A DNA stretch of 64,000 nt from Gemmatimonadota bacterium. Lineage in GTDB: Bacteria > Gemmatimonadota > Gemmatimonadetes > Gemmatimonadales > Gemmatimonadaceae. The notes under the pieces are model-generated. The model did not search any database and was not told where the DNA came from. It worked only from the letters and a program-made list of their open reading frames with translations. The translations under genes were made by a program, and so were the position numbers. This document shows positions 25,457-34,037 of the stretch, in pieces (the first letter of the stretch is position 1; each line of letters starts with the position of its first letter). The stretch spans positions 1 to 64,000 of the forward strand of contig JAPLKS010000007.1 in assembly GCA_026387915.1 (NCBI GenBank), given 5' to 3'.

Positions 25457-26698
25457 ATGGCCCTGAACATCTGGATGCTGTGTATCGGAGAGCCCCTTCC
25501 CCTAGGGCCCGTCCGAGAAAACCGCACCTCGCTCCTCAGCCGAGCACTACTGGGGCGCGGTCACTCCGTGCTCTGGTGGACCAGCGCCTTTGACCACTTT
25601 TCCAAGTCCTGGCATTTCCCCGAAGACACGCGCGTAGCCGTTGGGGACAAATGGTCCCTTTTTGCACTCCATGGGTGCGGCTATCAGCGAAATGTGTCGC
25701 TTCGGCGATTCGTCGACCACCGCCTGATCGCACGAAAATTTGCCAAGCTGGCGCTTGAAGAACCGGTGCCAGACCTCATCATTGCTTCGCTTCCCGCCCA
25801 CGACCTCGCGTACGAAGCGTCGCGTTACGCCACGAAACACGGCGTCCCCCTGATCTTGGATTTGCGCGATCAGTGGCCAGACCTTATCATCGACGCCCTG
25901 CCGTCGGCCGTGCGCTGGCTTGGGAAAATCGCACTATATAAGGACGCTCGGATGACCGCGGTCAGCGTCCAAGATGCCACCTCTGTAACGTCCATGTTGC
26001 CGTCCGTACTCGAGTGGGGACAGCAGCGCGGCAAGCGCGCTCCGACTCCGCTGGATCGCGTCTTCTACCTCGGAGCCGAGGAAGCACAGGCCACCGACGC
26101 ACCCGATGCGCCGAAACTCCGCGAGATTGCCGACCTGCCGAAACGTCCGATCGTCGCCTTCATCGGAACCTTTGGCCGTTATTATCACCCAGAGATCCTC
26201 GCTCGGGTCGCAAGACGGATGGCGGATACCGACGCGCTATTCGTCCTCGGCGGAGACGGCGAGTTCATGCCGCAGGTCACGGAAGCCTGCCGCGGGCTTC
26301 AAAATGTGATTACGCCAGGATGGATGACAAACCGCGACATCGGCTGGCTACTGGCGCGCAGTACCGTCGGTGTGATTCCCTGCAACATCGACGCGGATGC
26401 CCTCCCGAACAAATTCTTCACGTACATCTCCGGCGGTGTGCCGATCGTCAGTAGTCTCGACGGAGAGGCGCGACGCCTGCTGGAGCACGAGGGACTCGGC
26501 CGGTACTACCGCACGGGAGATGAGCAAGGACTGGAGGCCGCACTTCGATCACTGCTCTCATCGCCCGAGGAGCTGGTCGCGATGAGCCAACGGGCGCGCG
26601 CCTTCTTTGACGCGAACCTGCGGAGTGACATCATCTACGGGGACTTTGCCCGCCACGCCGAGCAGGTGGCGACGCTCCGAAACTCGGCGGCGAAGTAA
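25457..26698 (+). CDS. Glycosyltransferase, GT4-like (GT-B)
   Basis: A 413-residue GT-B protein with an N-terminal WMLCIGEPLPL and a donor domain with VAFIGTFGRYYHPEIL, VLGGDGEF and FFTYISGGVPIVSSLDGEA. These resemble GT4 enzymes that add a sugar to a lipid-linked glycan. The ATG given follows a good GGAG site; the open frame begins 18 bases upstream at TTG. Divergent from wecB, with a gap of about 220 bases that shows no clear element. The donor sugar is unknown. Confidence 0.85.
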   Translation: MALNIWMLCIGEPLPLGPVRENRTSLLSRALLGRGHSVLWWTSAFDHFSKSWHFPEDTRVAVGDKWSLFALHGCGYQRNVSLRRFVDHRLIARKFAKLALEEPVPDLIIASLPAHDLAYEASRYATKHGVPLILDLRDQWPDLIIDALPSAVRWLGKIALYKDARMTAVSVQDATSVTSMLPSVLEWGQQRGKRAPTPLDRVFYLGAEEAQATDAPDAPKLREIADLPKRPIVAFIGTFGRYYHPEILARVARRMADTDALFVLGGDGEFMPQVTEACRGLQNVITPGWMTNRDIGWLLARSTVGVIPCNIDADALPNKFFTYISGGVPIVSSLDGEARRLLEHEGLGRYYRTGDEQGLEAALRSLLSSPEELVAMSQRARAFFDANLRSDIIYGDFARHAEQVATLRNSAAK

Positions 26699-26704
26699 AT
26701 CACC

Positions 26705-28114
26705 TTAGGGTTGTCGTTCAATAATCCATAAACGGTGCGTGACTGCGGCCGAGCTCAGCTCGCGCCCGTACGCCATCGGCGCCAGGTAAACAAACACCAC
26801 CGCCATTAGTCCCACGGTACCCCAGTAGCCGAACCGACTCCTAGGAGAACGAAACCCCCACGCGCCGGGTTCCGAGGCACACCATCCCACCAGAGGCCCC
26901 GCGCCGATACCCGCAATTAAGAGACTGAAAGTCAGCGGCGTCAGGTAGTGGTAGAGGTACATCGGCCGATGGATCAGCGCGAAAGGCGCAAAGGCTATGA
27001 CGTACCCTGCAAGAAGCAACGCGAGCGCCCGTCGACTCCCCTGCAGCTCACGCTTGCGACGCAAGACGGCAATCATCGCCGCTGCCATACCGAGTACCGC
27101 GCCAAACCAAACGACGGGATTCCCGAACATCAGAATCCAACGCTGGCGCGGCGCGACTAATCCATCAGGGGCCCACATCACAATCGAATGCTTGGCAATC
27201 GGCCACGTGTACCACGGAGAGGCCGGAACGCTTTCCTGTTTTCCGATCGCGACGTTCATGTCTGACATTGCGTGGTGGATGTCTTGAAGTGAGCGCCAGA
27301 ACGAGAGACGCGCACCGTGAACATGATTCACACTCCCCTCAAGGGTCTTCGTGAACGGTTCGCTCATCCAGCCGTCACCCGGCCCCGAGTCGGTCAAGAT
27401 CGCGAAGTGCAGCCAAAACGACCCGCAGTAGACAAGCGTAGCGACCCCCGCGAATCCGACGCCGTCGCGTACCACCGACCAGATGGTCCGTTCGCGCATG
27501 ACGAGTGCAACCAAGCGCCGCACTCCAATCAGCCCGAGCGCAGAAAGGCCAGTCCATTTGATGCTGACGGCGATTCCCGCCCCCAGCGCCGCTCCCAGTA
27601 GCCAGAACCACCGAGCACGGGCAGACTCAGCCGTATCACTCTGTAAGTCGCAAAGTACCGCCGTAAAAACCGCCAGCAATAGGGCGCTATCGGTAAGAGC
27701 GAAGCGCGATTGCACCAGCAGTGCATGGTCGAGCAGCAATGCGGCCGCAACCAGCGCGGCCACGGGGCGGCTTCCACCCAGCGCGCGCGCCAGTGCGTAG
27801 ACCACCGGCACAATCAAAGCGCCCAGAATCGCGGGCACGATACGCACGAGCGGCGCCGCCGTACGCTCCCAGAGCGCGGTGCCATTGTACCCAAAGAGCT
27901 TGGCCGTCGCAGCGAGCATCAATCGACCGAGCGGCGGATGCACGTCCACGATATACGTGCCATTCAGGTATGCACCCATGAAGTACGTGTAGTGGTGTTC
28001 ATCCCACACCACGACCGCCGGATAGGTGACGGACCAGAGCCGAGTCAGTAGCGCCAGCACAGTCAGCACGACGATTTCCGGGCGCCGGCTCATCGTTTGG
28101 AGTAGCTGGCGCAT
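26705..28114 (-). CDS. PMT-family (GT39) protein O-mannosyltransferase-like membrane protein
   Basis: An integral membrane protein of 469 residues with 9-11 hydrophobic segments. The first outer loop has the catalytic WDEHHY (Asp-Glu) and VDVHPPLGR motifs of Dol-P-Man:protein mannosyltransferases. A large soluble loop (about 240-320) follows. PMT proteins transfer mannose from a polyprenyl phosphate to Ser/Thr of exported proteins. No lipid-phosphate mannose synthase was seen. The start is the second in-frame ATG; a TTG 18 bases upstream is possible. Convergent with the GT4 gene. Confidence 0.88.
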   Translation of the reverse strand: MRQLLQTMSRRPEIVVLTVLALLTRLWSVTYPAVVVWDEHHYTYFMGAYLNGTYIVDVHPPLGRLMLAATAKLFGYNGTALWERTAAPLVRIVPAILGALIVPVVYALARALGGSRPVAALVAAALLLDHALLVQSRFALTDSALLLAVFTAVLCDLQSDTAESARARWFWLLGAALGAGIAVSIKWTGLSALGLIGVRRLVALVMRERTIWSVVRDGVGFAGVATLVYCGSFWLHFAILTDSGPGDGWMSEPFTKTLEGSVNHVHGARLSFWRSLQDIHHAMSDMNVAIGKQESVPASPWYTWPIAKHSIVMWAPDGLVAPRQRWILMFGNPVVWFGAVLGMAAAMIAVLRRKRELQGSRRALALLLAGYVIAFAPFALIHRPMYLYHYLTPLTFSLLIAGIGAGPLVGWCASEPGAWGFRSPRSRFGYWGTVGLMAVVFVYLAPMAYGRELSSAAVTHRLWIIERQP

Positions 28115-28151
28115 CACGCCCGGAATCCGCAAACGCGATCGAAGACCGGCG

Positions 28152-30038
28152 TCACGACGCCGTCGACTGCGGCACCGGCCCGAGTTCTGGGATGACGCGG
28201 TGCAAGAGTTTCACGAGCCGCTCGTCAGATTCTCCGTCGGACAAGAGCGATTCGAGCTGCGCTAATGCCGCGGCATCTCCGAGTGCGGCGTCGGTGAGAC
28301 GGACGACATTGATACTGGAGTGCGCCGTCGCCTCAAGTGCTTCGGTCTCTGCAATGAGAGCCTCATGCAGTTTCTCGCCAGGACGCGTTCCAGTAAAAAC
28401 AATCTGCACATCATCATCAGGAGTCATTCCGCTTAAGCGAACGAGATCTCGTGCGAGGTCCACGATCTTGATCGGGTTTCCCATGTTGAGCACAAAGAGC
28501 TCTCCCCCTCGACTCAACACAGACGCTTGCAACACCAGTTCCACGGCCTCAGAAGTTGCCATGAAGAACCGCGTCATCTCGGGATGCGTCACGGTAATGC
28601 GGCGCTGCGTCTGAATCTGTTCGAGAAACAAAGGCACCACGGACCCGCGAGAGCCCAGTACATTGCCGAACCGCACGGCCGAGTAGACCGTGCGAGACTT
28701 TCCTGCGCGCTGCCACATCAGCAGTTCGGTGAGGCGCTTGGTCGCCCCCATGACGCTCGACGGGTGAACCGCCTTGTCGCTCGAAATGATCACAACGCGC
28801 GGCACGCCGAGCGATTCGCACAGCGTGAGGAGCGCTAGGGTCCCGCCGACATTGTTCACAAGGGCGGCAACCGGATTCTGTTCCATCAGAGGAACATGCT
28901 TGTACGCAGCCGCGTGATAAACGACGTCTGGGATGAGGCCAGCAAGCTGCGCGCGCAGGAGCTTAGCGTCGCGTACATCTGCGACGATCGGCACCACATG
29001 AAGCGATGGATAGCTCGCTAGGAGCCGGCGCTGCACCTGGTACATCCCATCTTCGTTGTGATCCACCAGCACCAAATGCGCCGGTTCGCAACGCGCACAC
29101 TGACGCGCCAGCTCTGAGCCGATCGATCCGCCCGCTCCCGTTACCATCACCGTCTTACCGCCGACCAACGCCTGTACGGCCGCTAGGTCGCTTTCTACCC
29201 TCGGCCGGCGCAGCAAGTCGTCGATATCAACCGTCCGCAACGCCTGCATCACCTTTGTCCCGGCGGCAATCTCACTCGGAGCAGGCATCAACTTCGCCAC
29301 AACCCCGGCTGCCGATGTCGCCGCCAGAATGCGCCGGACCAGCGCCCCATTCGGGTTGCGAATGGCGATGATCACCAACTCGGCCTTGTGTTCGCCAATA
29401 AGAGCTGGCAGCGAATCGACTCCGCCGAGCACGGGCACCCCGCCAAGGGATCGTGCGTGCTTCGAGGCGTCGTCATCGACGAAGCCCGCGACATCAATCG
29501 TGGTACTAGCGGTCCGGAGATCCTGCAGCAACAGTTGCCCCAGACGCCCAGCTCCAACGATCAACGTCCCGCCCGATCCTCCAGCTCGACTCGCGGCACC
29601 CGCGTTCACAAGGCGACGCCAAAGCCGAGGCGCCACCACCGCAGTAACCGCAAACGCGCAGTCCATGAAAATGATCGCTAACGGAAGTCGCCGTCCGAAC
29701 CCCGGCGGGATAAACCGAACGAGCAACCCGCCGTGTAACAAGCAAAGAGCAGATGCGACAGAAACGGCAATGAGCAGACGGCTCACATCCACCGCACTCG
29801 CATAGTTCCAGAGCGCCTTGTACGCACCTCCCCGCCAGTTCGCGACCAAACGGATAACGAGAGCACCCAGCGTGTACTTCAAGTAGAGCGCAAACACGTC
29901 TGGCGGCAGCGTGAGCGACTCCACTCTCACTCCAAACGCCAAGTACGGTGTCGTGATCAATAAAAGCACGTCCAGCGCCAAGTAACTCAACGCTGAACGG
30001 GTCTCACGAGGCTGCGCTGATGCGTGCGTGTCGAGCAT
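28152..30038 (-). CDS. Membrane nucleoside-diphosphate-sugar dehydratase (WbpM/PglF type)
   Basis: A 628-residue polysaccharide biosynthesis protein. Residues 15-120 hold four hydrophobic helices. A CoA-binding-like Rossmann region follows, then the catalytic SDR domain (from about residue 285) with TGAGGSIGSELARQC, YHAAAYKHVPLMEQNP, SSDKAVHPSSVMGATKR and GNVLGSRGSVVPLF. The Met in place of catalytic Tyr is normal for this long WbpM/PglF form. It would make a UDP-4-keto-6-deoxy-HexNAc. PseB makes a related keto sugar, so this locus has two dehydratases. Divergent from the sugar transferase. Confidence 0.9.
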   Translation of the reverse strand: MLDTHASAQPRETRSALSYLALDVLLLITTPYLAFGVRVESLTLPPDVFALYLKYTLGALVIRLVANWRGGAYKALWNYASAVDVSRLLIAVSVASALCLLHGGLLVRFIPPGFGRRLPLAIIFMDCAFAVTAVVAPRLWRRLVNAGAASRAGGSGGTLIVGAGRLGQLLLQDLRTASTTIDVAGFVDDDASKHARSLGGVPVLGGVDSLPALIGEHKAELVIIAIRNPNGALVRRILAATSAAGVVAKLMPAPSEIAAGTKVMQALRTVDIDDLLRRPRVESDLAAVQALVGGKTVMVTGAGGSIGSELARQCARCEPAHLVLVDHNEDGMYQVQRRLLASYPSLHVVPIVADVRDAKLLRAQLAGLIPDVVYHAAAYKHVPLMEQNPVAALVNNVGGTLALLTLCESLGVPRVVIISSDKAVHPSSVMGATKRLTELLMWQRAGKSRTVYSAVRFGNVLGSRGSVVPLFLEQIQTQRRITVTHPEMTRFFMATSEAVELVLQASVLSRGGELFVLNMGNPIKIVDLARDLVRLSGMTPDDDVQIVFTGTRPGEKLHEALIAETEALEATAHSSINVVRLTDAALGDAAALAQLESLLSDGESDERLVKLLHRVIPELGPVPQSTAS

Positions 30039-30213
30039 CTCGATCCGGTGGTTGATCGTATGGGGCAGACCCAGCGCGCGGATCGGATTGCGCCCCCGAC
30101 CGCACTGGTGCTAATTTATACGCAAGTTACTCTCCTGCCAATACTTACGGGAACTTTGCGGGGGACTTCTTGGCGGCACACGAACCATCACCGCAGACTC
30201 CCAGAGACACCCT

Positions 30214-30855
30214 GTGAAGCGGACTTTTGACCTGGCCGCGGCCGCCCTCGGCCTCATCGTCCTCTCCCCACTGTTCCTGCTCCTCGCCCTCTGGATAAAG
30301 CGCGACTCCCCAGGCCCCGTCTTCTACCGCGGCGTCCGCGGCGCCCGCGGCGGCGGCTCCTTCCGCATCTTCAAGTTCCGCTCGATGGTCCAGAACGCCG
30401 ACAAAACCGGCCAGAGCTCGAGCGGCTCCGACGACGCCCGCGTCACCCCCAGCGGCCACTTTATTCGCCGCTTCAAGTTCGACGAGTTCGCCCAGCTCAT
30501 CAATGTGTTCCTCGGCGACATGAGCCTCGTCGGCCCCCGGCCCGAAGTGCTCAAATACACCGAGAATTACACGGGCGAGTTCCGCGAGATCCTCACCGCG
30601 CGCCCCGGCATCACCGACTGGGCCAGCATTTGGAACAACGACGAAGGGGCGGTGTTGGCAGGGTATCCCGATGCCGATCTCGCCTATGAACAGCTCATCC
30701 AGCCCACCAAATTACAGCTCCAGCTCCGCTATGTGCGCCACCGCACCTTCGGGGGCGACATCAAGATTTTGTTCAGCACGGTGTGGGTGCTCGTGAACCG
30801 CGATTTCTATCCGCGCGAACTGCAAAGCACGCCCCGCCTTAAAAAGCGTTTCTAG
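30214..30855 (+). CDS. Initiating sugar-phosphate transferase
   Basis: A 213-residue bacterial sugar transferase (short PssY/PglC form). It has a single N-terminal membrane segment (residues 5-27: DLAAAALGLIVLSPLFLLLAL), then SPGPVFYRGVRG, FKFRSMV, the catalytic LRR/DEF region (RRFKFDEFAQLINVFLGDMS) and LVGPRPE. It transfers a sugar phosphate from a UDP-sugar to undecaprenyl phosphate, the first step of glycan assembly. GTG start. Codon and base use here are more GC-rich than the flanking genes. Confidence 0.92.
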   Translation: MKRTFDLAAAALGLIVLSPLFLLLALWIKRDSPGPVFYRGVRGARGGGSFRIFKFRSMVQNADKTGQSSSGSDDARVTPSGHFIRRFKFDEFAQLINVFLGDMSLVGPRPEVLKYTENYTGEFREILTARPGITDWASIWNNDEGAVLAGYPDADLAYEQLIQPTKLQLQLRYVRHRTFGGDIKILFSTVWVLVNRDFYPRELQSTPRLKKRF

Positions 30856-30913
30856 CTCGCACCACGCTCCGCCACACCGTCGCAGACGCCACGCCTTCAC
30901 TCTACGCACTCCC

Positions 30914-32012
30914 ATGACCGCCACTCGCGAAATCCCGTTCTTCAACTACCGCGGCACCTTCGCCGCCATTGAGCAGGAACTCACCAGCACGTTCCACGAT
31001 GTGCTCTCGCGTGGCGCGTTCATCATGCAAAAAGATCTGCGTGACTTCGAAACCGCCTGCGCCGAATACCTCGGCGTCAAACACGCGTTTGGGGTGGGCA
31101 ATGCCACCGACGGCCTCCACATCGCGCTGCGCGCCGCTGGCATTCAACCAGGAGACGAAGTCATTCTCCCTGCGCACACTATGATCGCAACGCCAGCCGC
31201 CGTGCACTTCGCGGGCGGCGTCCCCGTCGCAGTGGACATCGGCCCCGATCACATGATGGACGCCGCGACCATTGAACCGGCCATCACCAAGCGCACCAAG
31301 TTCATCATGCCCGTGCAGGTGAACGGCCGCACCTGCGACATGGACGCCATTGGCGCCGTCGCCAAAAAGCACAATCTCACTATTGTCGAAGACGCCGCGC
31401 AGGCGCTCGGCTCCCGCTTCAAAGGCAAACTCGCCGGCACCTTCGGCGCTGCGAGCGCCTTCAGCTTCTACCCGGCCAAAGTGCTCGGCTGCCTCGGCGA
31501 CGGCGGCCTCGTGGCCACCCGACAAGCTCCACGGCCTCCGCGACCACGGCCGCGACCGCGACGGCGAAATCACGGCGTGGGGAATGAACACGCGCCTCGA
31601 CAACCTGCAAGCCGCTTTCCTGCACTTGCAGCTCAAGACGTACCAGAACGTCATCGACTACCGCCGCGACATTGCCAAGGCCTACCACGAAGAACTCGGC
31701 ACCCTCGCCGAAGTGACGCTGCCGCCGGCGCCCGATGCCGACCCGCGCCACTTTGATGTGTATCAGAACTTTGAGATGGAAGCCGACAAGCGCGACGCGT
31801 TGCAGCTGCACCTCAAGGCCAATGGCATTGGCTCGCTGGTGCAGTGGAGCGGACGCGCCATTCACCAGCACCCCAAGCTCGGCCTCAAGGCTCACGCGCC
31901 GGTGACCGACAAGTTCTTCACGCGTTGCGTGATGATCCCCATGAATGTGCTCGTGACGCGCAGCGACGTCGCATACATCTCGCAGGTGATTCGCGGGTTC
32001 TACGGCAAGTGA
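30914..32012 (+). pseudogene. DegT/DnrJ/EryC1-type sugar aminotransferase with a frameshift
   Basis: The N-terminal half (30914 to about 31520) carries VGNATDGLHIALRAAG, EDAAQALGSRFKGK and FSFYPAKVLGCLGDGGLVAT, including the PLP-lysine. The sequence then continues in another frame as DKLHGLRDHGRDRDGEITAWGMNTRLDNLQAAFL and runs to GFYGK with a normal stop. The shift is at about 31520-31525. Without it the enzyme would have the usual length of about 365 residues. The downstream E1 gene overlaps its stop (GTGA), so the gene was recently intact or is a sequencing error. Confidence 0.85.
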
Positions 32013-33043
32013 ACCAGTCGCTCACTTCTCTCGCCGACGCCAAGGCGCATCACGAACCCATTGCGTTCGGCGATGCCGATCCGGTGCCGTTTGTGCAGGC
32101 GCTGCATCGCATGGTGCGCATCCGCCGCGCCGAGGAGCGCATTGCGGAGAATGTGGCGACTGGGGTGATCAAGTGCCCCTGCCACCTCGCCATTGGGCAG
32201 GAAGCGGCTGCAGTGGGCGTGGCGATGCATCTGCGCAGCACCGACCGCGCCTTTGGCGCGCACCGCTCGCACGCGCACTTCTTGGCAATGGGCGGCAGTC
32301 TCGACGGCCTCTTTGCCGAAGTACTCGGCCGCGACACCGGCGTGTCGCGCGGCATGGGTGGCTCCATGCACCTCGCCGCCAAGGAAGTCGGCTTCTACGG
32401 CTCTGTGCCCATTGTTGGCGCGAGCATTCCGATTGCCGTCGGCGCCGGGCTCGCCGCGCAGATGGACAAAAAAGGTGACGTTGGCGTCAGCTTTTTCGGC
32501 GACGGCGCAGCGGAAGAGGGGAGCTTTCACGAGTCCATGAACCTCGCGTCGGTGATGAACCTCCCCGTGTTGTTTGTGTGCGAGAACAACATGTTCGCGA
32601 GTCACCTGCACATCAGCTTGCGCCAGCCTAAGAATGTGGTGGCACGCTACGCCGTGGCGCACGCCATGCCGCACGCGACAGTGGACGGCAATGACGTCGT
32701 GGCCGTGTGGAGCGCCCTCAACGCCGCCGCGGCCGCCTGGCGCGCCGGCACCGGCGGGCCCTTCTTCCTCGAGGCCGTCACATACCGTTGGCTCGGGCAT
32801 GTGGGCCACCGCGACGACCAAGACGTAGGCGTCGCCCGCAAGGACGACCTCAGCGATTGGAAGGGACGCGACCCCGTGCGCCGACTCGCCGAGTCGCTCG
32901 CAACGGTGGGCGTGCTCAGCCCCAAGGAATTCGCCGCTATGGAAAGTGCCATCAGCGACGAAGTGTCCACCTCATGGGCCAAGGCACTCACGCAGCCCTT
33001 CCCCGAGCCCAACGCCCTCCTCAACCGAGTGTGGGCCAAGTGA
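32009..33043 (+). CDS. Thiamine-diphosphate dehydrogenase E1 component, alpha subunit
   Basis: A 344-residue E1-alpha with the ThDP-binding motif GDGAAEEGSFHESMNLAS...VCENN (about residues 165-195), GMGGSMHL and CHLAIGQEAAAVGVAM. In pyruvate or branched-chain dehydrogenases this subunit decarboxylates a 2-keto acid with E1-beta. No E2 or E3 gene is near, and the gene is coupled (GTGA) to a sugar aminotransferase. A role in adding a 2-keto-acid-derived unit to a sugar is one reading (inference). Confidence 0.88.
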   Translation: MNQSLTSLADAKAHHEPIAFGDADPVPFVQALHRMVRIRRAEERIAENVATGVIKCPCHLAIGQEAAAVGVAMHLRSTDRAFGAHRSHAHFLAMGGSLDGLFAEVLGRDTGVSRGMGGSMHLAAKEVGFYGSVPIVGASIPIAVGAGLAAQMDKKGDVGVSFFGDGAAEEGSFHESMNLASVMNLPVLFVCENNMFASHLHISLRQPKNVVARYAVAHAMPHATVDGNDVVAVWSALNAAAAAWRAGTGGPFFLEAVTYRWLGHVGHRDDQDVGVARKDDLSDWKGRDPVRRLAESLATVGVLSPKEFAAMESAISDEVSTSWAKALTQPFPEPNALLNRVWAK

Positions 33044-34029
33044 CCGCCACCGTGAAGACCTCATACGGCGTTGCCATTCGCGATGGCTTTGCGCATTTGC
33101 TCGCCAAGCACCCAAAGGCCTTTGTGATGGGTCAGGGCCTTTGGAGCCCGTGGTACGTGGGCAACTCCATGACGAACCTCGAGATTGAGTTCGGCAAGGA
33201 GCGGGTGATTGATGTGCCCGTGAGTGAAGTGGCCACGACTGGCGCAGGCATTGGCGCCGCGCTCAGCGGCTACCGCCCCATTGTGGTGCACCCGCGTGTG
33301 GACTTCATGATGCTTGCGGTGGACCAGATTGTGACGCAAGCCGCCAAGTGGCGTTCGATGTTCGGCGGCGACGTGAGTGTGCCGCTGGTGATTCGCGGCA
33401 TTATCAATCGTGGCGGCGAGCAGGGCGCGCAGCACTCGCAGAGCTTGCAGAGCTGGTTCGCGCACATCCCAGGGCTTCACGTGCTGATGCCCGCCACGCC
33501 ACGCGACGCGCGCGACATGCTCATTGCCGCCACGCTCTGCGACGACCCCGTGCTCTACATGGACGACCGTTGGTGCTACGAGTTGGAGGAGGAACTGCCG
33601 CCAGCTGCGGATGTGAGCATCAACGACATTGCTCCGCTGCGTCGTCGCACGGGCAAGGACATCACGCTCGTGGGCTGTGGCTACACCACCAAGCTCAACC
33701 TCGAGGCCGCCGAGTTGCTCGCCGCGCTGGGGATTGAGGCCGACGTGATTGATTTGCGGTTGCTGAATCCGCTCAAGCCCGCGCTGGTGCACGAGTCTGC
33801 GGCCAAAACCGGACGCATGTTGGTAGTAGATGGCGACTGGCGGTCGTGCGGCCTCGCGGCTGAGATCATTGCTGGCGTGGCTGAACGGCCCGAGCTTCGT
33901 GCCGGCGTGCACTGCGCGCGCATTACACACCCCGATGCGCCGGCGCCGACCAGCAAGCCGCTTGAGCAGGCGTTTTACTTTACGGCCGCGGACATTGTGC
34001 GTGAGGCCCGCACCCTTTGCGGGCGCTGA
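33040..34029 (+). CDS. Thiamine-diphosphate dehydrogenase E1 component, beta subunit
   Basis: A 329-residue transketolase-like E1-beta. It has the pyrimidine-binding DVPVSEVATTGAGIGAAL, RPIVVHPRVDFMMLAVDQI and a C-terminal transketolase domain with LVGCGYTTKLNLEAAELL and VVDGDWRSCG. It pairs with the preceding alpha subunit and is translated by a GTGA overlap. The downstream glycosyltransferase starts 9 bases after the stop. Only E1 subunits are present, so a non-oxidative reaction is possible. Confidence 0.88.
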   Translation: MTATVKTSYGVAIRDGFAHLLAKHPKAFVMGQGLWSPWYVGNSMTNLEIEFGKERVIDVPVSEVATTGAGIGAALSGYRPIVVHPRVDFMMLAVDQIVTQAAKWRSMFGGDVSVPLVIRGIINRGGEQGAQHSQSLQSWFAHIPGLHVLMPATPRDARDMLIAATLCDDPVLYMDDRWCYELEEELPPAADVSINDIAPLRRRTGKDITLVGCGYTTKLNLEAAELLAALGIEADVIDLRLLNPLKPALVHESAAKTGRMLVVDGDWRSCGLAAEIIAGVAERPELRAGVHCARITHPDAPAPTSKPLEQAFYFTAADIVREARTLCGR

Positions 34030-34037
34030 AGACACGT

